A stretch of 23,592 bases of DNA from IMG/VR virus record IMGVR_UViG_3300021088_000327, positions 1 to 23,592 of that record. One strand, 5' to 3'. A model generated the notes under the pieces. That model was given only the letters and a program-made list of their open reading frames with translations. It was not told the DNA's origin and searched no databases. How positions within the stretch are numbered: position 1 is the first letter of the stretch; each line of letters opens with the position of its first letter. The position numbers were made by a program, and so were the translations under genes. Origin of the DNA: a virus. Below are positions 8,236 to 15,092 of the stretch, piece by piece.

Positions 8236-8280
8236 CTTAAAATTTAATGAAATCGTGGATATATAAAGCATCGGATCATA

Positions 8281-8868
8281 TTAGCTTGCCAGCAAAGCTT
8301 CAATTGCAGCAATGGTGCTGGAATAGGTGGCCGGGCCGCTTGTAGGTGCGATCGAAACTGCACGCGGCGGATAAGGTTCTCTTAGTTTGTCAGGGTTGGT
8401 GAGTTTTAGTTTGTAACCGCCATCTAATGTCTCATCAGCTGCACTGCGTTCGGCATCGGTTAAGATCAACCCGTTAACAGCGCCGAATAACTCGACCGCC
8501 GAGTCGCTGGAGTTGTAGTTGTTTACTGCAATAGCACAAACCCGGCCGTAGCCCATAGCCATTAACTGCCCTTTAACCTCAACGGAAAATCCGGCAATGT
8601 TAAAGTCAATCTCTTCGGTATAACGCGGACCGACCGGCGTTTTTGCGAGTTTGGATATAGTATTGAAACTATTGTTTGTGCCCTCGAACTTGTAAATTTT
8701 CGCGGCGCTTACAGCTGTTAAGCCGGTAACAATGAGCGGGTTTGTGGTATCGTAAGTAAGGGTGATGTCATCCTTGTTAAAGATGTATATTACATCCTCG
8801 ATCCCGGCTGTAACCGGCGAGACTGTTCCCAAACTGAAGCCGGCATTTATTTTATTGTAAATTGACAT
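8281..8868 (-). CDS. Major tail tube-like protein
   Basis: A 195-residue protein following the major capsid gene. It starts MSIYNKINAGFSLGTVSPVTAGIEDVIYIFN, continues with beta strands (FNIAGFSVEVKGQLMAMGYGRVCAIAVNN), and ends with LKLTNPDKLREPYPPRAVSI. These features, the size and the beta-sandwich character fit the tail-tube proteins of Bacteroidota siphophages, which polymerise as hexameric rings around the tape measure. The call is an inference: there is no diagnostic catalytic residue, and a head decoration protein is an alternative. It has its own 113-bp upstream spacer containing a 12-bp inverted repeat. Confidence 0.65.
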   Translation of the reverse strand: MSIYNKINAGFSLGTVSPVTAGIEDVIYIFNKDDITLTYDTTNPLIVTGLTAVSAAKIYKFEGTNNSFNTISKLAKTPVGPRYTEEIDFNIAGFSVEVKGQLMAMGYGRVCAIAVNNYNSSDSAVELFGAVNGLILTDAERSAADETLDGGYKLKLTNPDKLREPYPPRAVSIAPTSGPATYSSTIAAIEALLAS

Positions 8869-8886
8869 GAGAATTTGATTGTTGAA

Positions 8887-8968
8887 TTATTGATTTGGTA
8901 ATTGTTTGTTTCCTTAGTGATGAGTGAATTACTGATTTTGTGAAGTACTAAATTCGCCAAATCAATAA
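8887..8968. repeat. 12-bp inverted repeat in capsid/tail-tube spacer
   Basis: TTATTGATTTGG (8887-8898) and CCAAATCAATAA (8957-8968) are exact inverted copies separated by 58 bases, filling most of the 113-bp gap between the capsid gene and the tail-tube-like gene. Shorter inverted words (TTAGTGA / TCACTAA) are nested inside. The transcript could form a long hairpin. This may tune mRNA stability between the two most abundant virion proteins. Confidence 0.55.
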
Positions 8969-8981
8969 CTCACTAATTGCT

Positions 8982-10190
8982 TCAGGCACTGAGATAGAAT
9001 AGCTCGTTAGCGAACTTGAAATTTACAGCCGCCTTCATACGCGCCTTCATACGTACTACGTTGTCGTTGGTGTAGGGCTTCATATAAACTGTTGAAAGCT
9101 CAGAGGCGTCTCCCAACAGATCGACCCCTAAAAACAAGTTGGACGAACGTGCGCCTAAAATGGTGTTGGCTTGCCAGTGATTCATGATCTGGAGCGGAAT
9201 ACCAAGGTAATCCATCTTTTTCATATCGGTAAAGGCATTAATAACGTTGAGCGCCTTGTTTGCCTGTGCCTGTGCGAAAGCGTATCCGACATGCAACGGC
9301 ACCTGCAGGTTGAAATCGTCCTGGATGCGGTCGGCAGGATCGAGCTGGGCGTATACGCTTCCCAGTACCGACAACACGTTGCTTACGTTGATATAGCTTA
9401 TGGTTGCTGCGGTGGAAGTTCCTGAAAATGTAGCTGCCTTGCGGCTGTTTACTTCATTGTAGTTACGTACCAGTTTAAACGTGGTTGCGCTTGCTATCTG
9501 GATAAAATAGGACTGTCCCTGGACAGAAATACCCGGTGTTCCGTTAGTAATGTCTTTACTTGAGCCTGTTACAGCGGTAATAGTTACAACATCGCCGTCT
9601 GCTAATGTTGACGTATCGGATACAGTTACAATTCCCGATGCATCGATCGCTGTTGCGATCATGGAAGTTGCCGGCTTTCCCAGGCCAACTTTATAAACGC
9701 CGGAAGCCGAAGCAATAGTTGGCAATAATCCGGTGAACGGAGCAGTAAAAGTAGCCTCCTTAGTTGACCCCTTGCCGAGCCAGTACAAACGCTCGTTTGC
9801 AATTTGTATTTTGGTTAGATAGCGCTGCACCATAAAATCAGACAGGTCGACTACCCCTTCGTAGTCCACGAATGCACCGGGTTTAAGACTTTGCGCCTCC
9901 CAGGATTGAATGAGTTTATCCCATTGTTCCTGCTTCATAAATTCGTATACAACAGGGTCCAGATAGCTTTCATTCTGATGAGCAGTTGTTCCCTGGTCGT
10001 TGAATATACCGGAAGGGTCCTGCAATACGACATCGTCATCAACATCGAGTATTACCTTGCGCGATTTTACGTCGTTAATAACGGTGAGCAGTCCGCGCTT
10101 TACGGAATCAGCTTCCAGCAGCGTACTTGCCATAAACCCGGCCAGCGCTTCGCCGGCATAGGTGTTGTTTGTAAATGTAAATTGAGCCAT
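8982..10190 (-). CDS. Major capsid protein, HK97-fold type, with inserted domain
   Basis: A 402-residue protein expected to form the icosahedral shell. The N-terminus (MAQFTFTNNTYAGEALAGFM) and the sequence QDPSGIFNDQGTTAHQNESY are like capsid proteins in other Bacteroidota phages. The conserved core continues with VDLSDFMVQRYLTKIQIANER and, near the end, DYLGIPLQIMNHWQANTILG and VRMKARMKAAVNFKFANELF. Residues about 183-268 differ from the core: ASGIVTVSDTSTLADGDVVT, later QGQSYFIQIASATTFKLVRN. This is a small beta domain of the kind seen in phage tail and surface proteins (start 'V-T-V...L-A-D-G-D-x-V-T', end 'A-T-T-F-K-L'). It was probably inserted into the axial or peripheral domain. The ClpP-type protease and scaffold are encoded just upstream. 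Confidence 0.85.
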   Translation of the reverse strand: MAQFTFTNNTYAGEALAGFMASTLLEADSVKRGLLTVINDVKSRKVILDVDDDVVLQDPSGIFNDQGTTAHQNESYLDPVVYEFMKQEQWDKLIQSWEAQSLKPGAFVDYEGVVDLSDFMVQRYLTKIQIANERLYWLGKGSTKEATFTAPFTGLLPTIASASGVYKVGLGKPATSMIATAIDASGIVTVSDTSTLADGDVVTITAVTGSSKDITNGTPGISVQGQSYFIQIASATTFKLVRNYNEVNSRKAATFSGTSTAATISYINVSNVLSVLGSVYAQLDPADRIQDDFNLQVPLHVGYAFAQAQANKALNVINAFTDMKKMDYLGIPLQIMNHWQANTILGARSSNLFLGVDLLGDASELSTVYMKPYTNDNVVRMKARMKAAVNFKFANELFYLSA

Positions 10191-10268
10191 GTTTTTTGAG
10201 TGGGTTTATTTTTTAGTATCGAGTATCAGGTAGTTAGTATCAAGTATTTTATGGATAGTTATTACTTG

Positions 10269-11474
10269 CTACCTGGCAACAGCCTTTCGGACTGCGTTTT
10301 GTGCGAGGGTGGTTTGAGGGGCGAAGAACGGTGCAGGTTCGGTTTTGGCTTTGTTGCTGCGTTTTGATCCGCCGGTTGGCGGAGTAAAGTCTGATTTAAT
10401 TTCGTTTTTTATTTCTTCGCGTGTTTTTTGCAGGCGGATGTTAGCTGATTCGAGTGCTTCTTTTGCTTCAGTCAGCAGCGCATTTTGTGCGTACAGCTTT
10501 GCTTTAATAGATTGCAGCCTGTTTTGAATATCCATCGGCTTTTTCGACGACTTAAATTTGTCTGTCGTAGCGATGTCATCATCATCGTCGGCATCCGGTT
10601 CACCAGCATCCGGTGCAGGTGTAACTTTCTGTACCTGACCGTCTTTTACTGCTACCTTACTTCCATTTGCTGTGGTGTAACAGTCGCTGGCCGCCGGCGT
10701 TGTCATGTCCTCATCATTGTAAACCTCGGTGCCTTCGTCGAGTTCGCCGGAGTGGTGTAATGTGCCTTTGTCTGTAATGGTTTGTTTGTTTACCACTTTC
10801 TTAAAAAAGTTCATAATCTTATCCAAAACCGAAGTGGTTTTTTCGATAAGTTCTTTGTTTTCGATGTTCATGTTGCTGTTTTTGGTTAAGATTTTATTGA
10901 TGTATCGTTTATAAAATGCCGGTGCTGTATTTACATATTCTTTGATTATCGCGCTGTTGGTAATTTCTGCGCTATAATCTTCTACCTGATCAATGAATCC
11001 CAAATCGAGCGCCTGATCGGCGGACAACCAGGTGACGGAGTTAATTAAACTATTAACCGTAACTCCGTCCAACCCGGTTTTGTCCATGTATATCTGCGCG
11101 AGGCGCGATTGGACAATATTTAACATTTGCACATCTTTTAAAAGCTCGTCGGCATTGCCACCCGAACCTACCATTGGCTTGTGGATCATTAACAAAGCGT
11201 ATTTGCTCATCACAACGGTTTTGCCGCCCATGGCCACTATTGATGCCGCCGAGGCTGCTAATGCGTCGACATATGTTGTGACGTTGCCGGGATATTTTTT
11301 AAGTAAGTCGTAAATAGCAATGGCATCAAACGCGCTTCCGCCCACCGAGCTGATATGCACTTCTACGTCCTGCCCTGCGGCCATCTCTAATTGTGATTGA
11401 ATAAATGATGATGACAGGCTGCCGGAACCTATGCAATCTGTGTCAGTGTCGTATAAATATATTTTATAGCTCAT
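10269..11474 (-). CDS. ClpP-type prohead protease fused to scaffold
   Basis: A 401-residue protein. Residues 1-165 form a ClpP/SppA-like serine protease: VHISSVGGSAFDAIAIYDLL (oxyanion region, 39-58), DALAASAASIVAMGG with Ser75 as likely nucleophile, and LLMIHKPMVGSGG with His98. In TWLSADQALDLGFID the position usually held by Asp or Glu (before TW) is Val147, so the third member of the triad is unclear. From Met202 (MNIENKELIEKTTSVLDKIM) the chain is charged and partly coiled coil (about 315-360, LQSIKAKLYAQNALLTEAKE), with an acidic run (DADDDDD) and a basic C-terminus. That half looks like the internal scaffold that is digested during capsid maturation. The ATG of Met202 (base 10871) could serve as an internal start for free scaffold. 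Confidence 0.87.
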   Translation of the reverse strand: MSYKIYLYDTDTDCIGSGSLSSSFIQSQLEMAAGQDVEVHISSVGGSAFDAIAIYDLLKKYPGNVTTYVDALAASAASIVAMGGKTVVMSKYALLMIHKPMVGSGGNADELLKDVQMLNIVQSRLAQIYMDKTGLDGVTVNSLINSVTWLSADQALDLGFIDQVEDYSAEITNSAIIKEYVNTAPAFYKRYINKILTKNSNMNIENKELIEKTTSVLDKIMNFFKKVVNKQTITDKGTLHHSGELDEGTEVYNDEDMTTPAASDCYTTANGSKVAVKDGQVQKVTPAPDAGEPDADDDDDIATTDKFKSSKKPMDIQNRLQSIKAKLYAQNALLTEAKEALESANIRLQKTREEIKNEIKSDFTPPTGGSKRSNKAKTEPAPFFAPQTTLAQNAVRKAVAR

Positions 11475-11783
11475 GGTTAGATGTGAGATATTGATTTGAG
11501 TGTTGAGATTCTTATAGTCCGAAAGATTTATTGGCTTGAATTTGGTTCTGTGATTAAGGAATAATATTCCCTTGATTTCAGTGTGATGATCGGATATACA
11601 AATATCAGGACAATTTGTTAACGTGTTGGTGACCGTGTTTTGTCAGTTGTGATATTTATGCTGATTGGCATAATTCAAAGATCGGGATAATTGTTTTTTG
11701 GTTTGGTGACATTACTTTGTCAGTCGTCTAGGTTCCGGTCGGATTATCCACCACCTGATATATTCAAATATCAGAACTATTGT
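11475..11783. other. 309-bp gap upstream of protease gene with repeats
   Basis: No gene seen. The gap holds copies 1 and 2 of a 50-bp degenerate repeat and part of copy 3. It also holds an imperfect hairpin with GGAATA/TATTCC arms at 11558-11570, about 85-95 bases upstream of the protease start. Because the protease-capsid genes follow, it is a good place for a promoter or other control site, though I see no full Bacteroidota -33/-7 pair. Confidence 0.5.
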
Positions 11784-11813
11784 TTAGTTATTTGGTGACA
11801 CTGCTTTGTCAGT
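11598..11813 (-). repeat. Three degenerate 50-bp direct repeats
   Basis: Units at 11598-11647, 11675-11724 and 11764-11813, each exactly 50 bases, separated by 27 and 39 bases. Two conserved blocks occur in each: one like TCAAATATCAG..TTGTT, and one like TTGGTGAC.....TTGTCAGT. On the minus strand the third unit encodes the C-terminus of the 85-aa protein (Thr-Asp-Lys-Ala-Val-Ser-Pro-Asn-Asn-stop). Read in the corresponding frame, the other two would give Thr-Asp-Lys-Val-Met-Ser-Pro and Thr-Asp-Lys-Thr-Arg-Ser-Pro. Each unit ends in GAT-A/C-TTTG, close to the Bacteroidota -7 consensus TAnnTTTG. Confidence 0.7.
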
Positions 11814-12041
11814 ATCCAGAAAGCTATTCAACGCCCTCCAAATAGTACGCTCATCTTTTCCGAATTTTATTTCGGCTTCCAATACAGCCTGGTTTTTGGT
11901 GATCTTGCGTGTTTTAACCTGGGCTTGTACCCAAAGGTATATTTCACGGTAAACGAAAACTTTGGTGGTTATAAAACCGGCTTTGTAAAGGGCAGAGAAT
12001 ATACCGTCGTCAAATAAAGTGTTGGCGAGTTTGATGTCCAT
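11784..12041 (-). CDS. Small helix-turn-helix-like protein
   Basis: An 85-residue protein between the tape measure and protease genes. Residues about 47-75 (KITKNQAVLEAEIKFGKDER followed by TIWRALNSF) look like a resolvase-type or replication-initiator-type helix-turn-helix: two short helices and a recognition helix with Thr-Ile-Trp-Arg-Ala. The first half (FDDGIFSALYKAGFITTKVF) is helical. No virion protein is expected to carry such a domain, so a DNA-binding role in late-gene control is possible; equally it may be an accessory gene carried along. The C-terminal peptide TDKAVSPNN lies inside the third 50-bp repeat. It starts about 52 bases after the tape measure stop. Function is not established. 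Confidence 0.7.
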   Translation of the reverse strand: MDIKLANTLFDDGIFSALYKAGFITTKVFVYREIYLWVQAQVKTRKITKNQAVLEAEIKFGKDERTIWRALNSFLDTDKAVSPNN

Positions 12042-12093
12042 TATTTAGGTGGATTTAATTATAAAAGAGTTGAATGTTAAACTAAGCGCACAC

Positions 12094-14319
12094 TTAAAGA
12101 TTTACCCTGTTAATGGTTTGCGCCAGAATATTCTGCTGGTTGTTTACGTCTTTGACATCGACATACACCGGCGGAAAATTATTGATCATTTGGTATGCGA
12201 TCGTATTGGCCAGATTCTTTTGATCAGTTACCGGCTGGTTATAATAGCGATTGGCATCGCCTCCGTCCGTAAATATACCGCCAACGGCATACCCGCGGCC
12301 GGGATTTGCGATCGAAAAATCACGGCCGCCAAAACCCACGTTTATGGCACTTACCAGATTTCGCGCCCAGGGTACCTGCATAGCTTCGGATACTACAATA
12401 CCTTCGCCAGACCGTAGGAAAGCGGTGGTGTTATCAGTTTTACTGTAGCCCGACAGCACGCCGCCACGGCCATCAGAGGTATAATGAAAGCCACCTGCAG
12501 CATAAGCCGGTGGCTTTTGTGCCGCAATTTTGGCTACCTGAGCAGTTGTTTCGGCTATTACAATACCAATCTCCAACGGAGCAAACACCCCTGTTTGAGC
12601 GGTAGCTTTGGTAACGGCGAGCGCACCATTAATAATTGCTTGTGCGATTGATACTTCCTGCTCTTCCTTAAAAGCCTTAACCTTTACCTGATTTTCCCGT
12701 TGTTTGTACTTTTGTTCGATAGCCAGTTTTTGAGCGGATGTTAGGCTGCTGTTATTGAGCTCGTTTGCTTTATCTTTTTCAAGAGCAGCAATCTTGGCTT
12801 CGCTTTGCTGTTTAATACTATCTTTCAATGTATTTATTGCATTCGCAGCTATTTTGCCGGCGGATTTCTTCGCATAATCTTCTACCTCCCGGAGTGCAGT
12901 CTTTTTTATGCCGACAGTTTCTTCTGCGGTCTTTTTTACTGTAGCCAGTTCTTTTGCGTCTGCGGTATCGCTAACATTGTTATCCCCAGCATCAGTTACC
13001 GGCGATCCAGCAACCCCATTATCAGTAGTATTAACAACATCTGCATCGGCCTTTACAGCCGAAGCCGGAGAAGCGGATACTTGAACCTTTCGCCTATTGT
13101 TACTTCTAATTCTTTTGTTCGATGCGTTAACTTTCTTTTCATGGTTCTCTACAATTTTTCCGGCGCTATTATATCCATTTTCGTATGCCCCTACCATTTC
13201 TTTAGCCGTATCCTTTGCCGCCTTTTTTACCGCGTTAAAAGCGTGGGTTATTTTATCGGTAGCGTTAGTTACCCCTGTAAATGCCTGAATAGTCCCATTT
13301 GCGATTTTTTTAAAATCAAGATGAATAATCCCATCCAGTATTACACCAAATGCCCTGAACCTATTGATTAAATTCTCCTGAATGGTTCGACCTAACGATT
13401 TTAAGGTATCGATTGGATGCGAAAAAGCGTTGATAATTGTTTCGCTAAAAGCTTTTACAAGAGTTTTAACCTTATTTACGACGACACCAATTGCAGATAT
13501 TGCACCCGTTAACACCTTGGTACCGGTAGAAGATTTAATAAACCAGTCAAATAGTAACTGCAGAACCTCCAACAGAAAGTCAAACCCATCAGCTTTTATA
13601 GCCTCACCCACTCCGTTAAACCCGGCTTTAACCAAAGCCAATCCCGTTTTCATGACGTTAAAACCTTTAGCGGCATCTTCCAGGCTGGGGCCAAATTCAC
13701 CAGAAACACCCTTTATCTCATCGAACGACGCTTTGAGATGATCCATAACGGCCTTATGGCCTTCAAATGCTGTTTTATTATTGGCTACACTGGTTGCCTG
13801 CTCGCTTAGTGCACCCGAAGCTGCAGTTATACTGTTGTGAAATTGCGTTGCTTCAGCAAAACCTTTAGACAAGCTGTCTGAAAAAGTATCGATTGCGCTT
13901 TTGGCTGCGTCGACCTTCCCTTTTTGCTGCGTTGCGGAATTATTTAGTGAATTTAACCCGCCAGTCAACTCTTTTATCTTAACAGAATTTTCAGCAGCAG
14001 CTTTCGTGGTTTTTTGATGTTGCGCGGCCAAAGCCGACAGGGAGTTTTCAGCCATCTTACCGGATGTACTTAACGCGGTTAGTGATGAAACACCAGAAGC
14101 CAATTGCGTACTGATGTCCTGAAGTGTCTTTTGAAAACCGATGATAGTCGACGCAATGCTATTAAATGCCGCTGAGTTTTGCTGTCCGGCAGCAGTTAGC
14201 TGCTGCTGTTTAGCTAAAAGACTGTCTATCGTTTTATTTAAATTAGAAATGTTTTGGCTTAGGTTTTCCGTATCGAGATCTACGCCGATGGTAATTTTTT
14301 TACTGATGTCGTCTGCCAT
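12094..14319 (-). CDS. Tail tape measure protein
   Basis: A 741-residue protein that sets tail length and passes into the host envelope at infection. The N-terminal 150 residues are a long coiled coil rich in Ser, Ala, Gln and Asn (ENLSQNISNLNKTIDSLLAK). Residues about 245-285 are hydrophobic (FDFLLEVLQLLFDWF, then LTGAISAIGVVV). A second Lys/Ala/Glu-rich coiled region spans roughly 450-560. The C-terminus has the family ending AYAAGGFHYTSDGRGGVLSG and FLRSGEGIVVSEAM, then INNFPPVYVDVKDVNNQQNI. If tail length scales at about 0.15 nm per residue, as known for other siphophages, the tail would be about 110 nm. It lies downstream of a strong terminator and a palindrome. Confidence 0.92.
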   Translation of the reverse strand: MADDISKKITIGVDLDTENLSQNISNLNKTIDSLLAKQQQLTAAGQQNSAAFNSIASTIIGFQKTLQDISTQLASGVSSLTALSTSGKMAENSLSALAAQHQKTTKAAAENSVKIKELTGGLNSLNNSATQQKGKVDAAKSAIDTFSDSLSKGFAEATQFHNSITAASGALSEQATSVANNKTAFEGHKAVMDHLKASFDEIKGVSGEFGPSLEDAAKGFNVMKTGLALVKAGFNGVGEAIKADGFDFLLEVLQLLFDWFIKSSTGTKVLTGAISAIGVVVNKVKTLVKAFSETIINAFSHPIDTLKSLGRTIQENLINRFRAFGVILDGIIHLDFKKIANGTIQAFTGVTNATDKITHAFNAVKKAAKDTAKEMVGAYENGYNSAGKIVENHEKKVNASNKRIRSNNRRKVQVSASPASAVKADADVVNTTDNGVAGSPVTDAGDNNVSDTADAKELATVKKTAEETVGIKKTALREVEDYAKKSAGKIAANAINTLKDSIKQQSEAKIAALEKDKANELNNSSLTSAQKLAIEQKYKQRENQVKVKAFKEEQEVSIAQAIINGALAVTKATAQTGVFAPLEIGIVIAETTAQVAKIAAQKPPAYAAGGFHYTSDGRGGVLSGYSKTDNTTAFLRSGEGIVVSEAMQVPWARNLVSAINVGFGGRDFSIANPGRGYAVGGIFTDGGDANRYYNQPVTDQKNLANTIAYQMINNFPPVYVDVKDVNNQQNILAQTINRVNL

Positions 14320-14336
14320 AATTTATTATGTTTAAA

Positions 14337-14350
14337 ATGCCATTTGGCAT
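14337..14350. promoter_or_regulatory. Palindrome upstream of the tape measure gene
   Basis: ATGCCA-TT-TGGCAT lies 18 bases upstream of the tape measure start and directly after the terminator, in the only place where a new promoter for tape measure and capsid genes would be expected. It may be an operator or a small hairpin. I see no clear promoter boxes. Confidence 0.3.
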
Positions 14351-14355
14351 AATAT

Positions 14356-14388
14356 GATAAAAAAACAAGCCCGGATCCGGGCTTGTTT
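14356..14388 (-). terminator. Rho-independent terminator of the secreted cargo gene
   Basis: A 26-bp perfect palindrome (14363-14388, arms AAACAAGCCCGGA / TCCGGGCTTGTTT) starts six bases after the cargo gene's stop. On the minus strand it is followed by a run of seven T. This is the strongest intrinsic terminator in the window and it points in the direction of transcription, so late transcripts coming from the right should be cut here unless antiterminated. Confidence 0.88.
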
Positions 14389-14393
14389 CATGA

Positions 14394-14975
14394 TTAATAA
14401 TCAGATTTTTCCTTTGCTTTTTGCTTTGCTTCGGCCTCGCTAAAAAGCTTGTCGTTTTGGTAAATAAGATCAACCGTTAAATCCTCGGTGATTTCGGCAA
14501 GAATAGAGTTGTCGTTCGATTCCCAATATGTTTTATATTCGGCCATCGCGCTTCTTATCGCAACAATTTTATTCATTTCACTGTCCTTGTCTGAATAAGG
14601 AGATTTAAAAGTTACCTGTGAATCACCTTTACCATAATTGTCATTTATATCTTTAACCAGTTCGTTGTAATACTCTATCGATCTGGCATCCTGCCCTGGT
14701 AAAAAGAGAAAATCGGCTTCATAAGCTTTATCGTTTACAAACTTCACAATAAACGATGCGGCTTCCCTATGCCCCAGTTTAACGTTTCTAAAAATAACAG
14801 ACTCTTTCGTGGACTTTGCTTTATCTATAACCCCGCCTTTTGCTATTACAGCAGCGTTCACTGCTGCCATACCGGTGCCAAATTTAATACCCAAAAAGCC
14901 TTCGATGGGTTTTGTTGTTTGCGACATCCCTAAAAACGGGATTAGCAATAATGTGATAAGTAAGGTTTTTTTCAT
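14394..14975 (-). CDS. Secreted cargo (moron) protein of unknown function
   Basis: A 193-residue protein with a clear type I signal peptide (MKKTLLITLLLIPFLGMSQT, cleavage near Met-Ser-Gln). The mature part starts with GFLGIKFGTGMAAVNAAVIAKGG, a pattern I associate with exported Bacteroidota proteins of unknown role, followed by an alpha/beta region and a Lys/Glu-rich C-terminus (AEAKQKAKEKSDY). Virion proteins do not carry such signal peptides. The gene lies between a tail gene and the tape measure and has its own AT-rich upstream region and a strong terminator, so it is probably an independently expressed lysogenic-conversion gene. Periplasmic location is expected. Function is unknown. Confidence 0.83.
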   Translation of the reverse strand: MKKTLLITLLLIPFLGMSQTTKPIEGFLGIKFGTGMAAVNAAVIAKGGVIDKAKSTKESVIFRNVKLGHREAASFIVKFVNDKAYEADFLFLPGQDARSIEYYNELVKDINDNYGKGDSQVTFKSPYSDKDSEMNKIVAIRSAMAEYKTYWESNDNSILAEITEDLTVDLIYQNDKLFSEAEAKQKAKEKSDY

Positions 14976-14993
14976 TTTAATTTTTGCTAATGT

Positions 14994-15056
14994 TTTTGGT
15001 AAATTTAAAAATTGGCAATTAAAAAAGCAAATATTAAGATTAACTTTTGGTAAATT
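14994..15056 (-). promoter_or_regulatory. Possible promoter region of the secreted cargo gene
   Basis: The 117-bp AT-rich gap upstream of the secreted protein gene contains TAATATTTG on the minus strand (15028-15036), close to the Bacteroidota -7 element TAnnTTTG but with one extra spacer base. It also has two identical 12-mers TTTTGGTAAATT (14994-15005 and 15045-15056) that flank it 51 bases apart. The -33 element is not clear. The repeats could be operators. Confidence 0.3.
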
Positions 15057-15092
15057 CTTATTGTTAATACATCATCGTTTAAAACAGACTTC

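Noticed and set aside
11598-11813. CRISPR array
   Set aside because: Only three degenerate units, one inside a coding sequence, with unequal spacers and no cas genes.
12805-13371. 188-residue plus-strand frame opposite the tape measure
   Set aside because: Composition rich in Cys, Ser, Ile and Phe reflects the complement of a Lys/Ala-rich coiled coil; no plausible start context.
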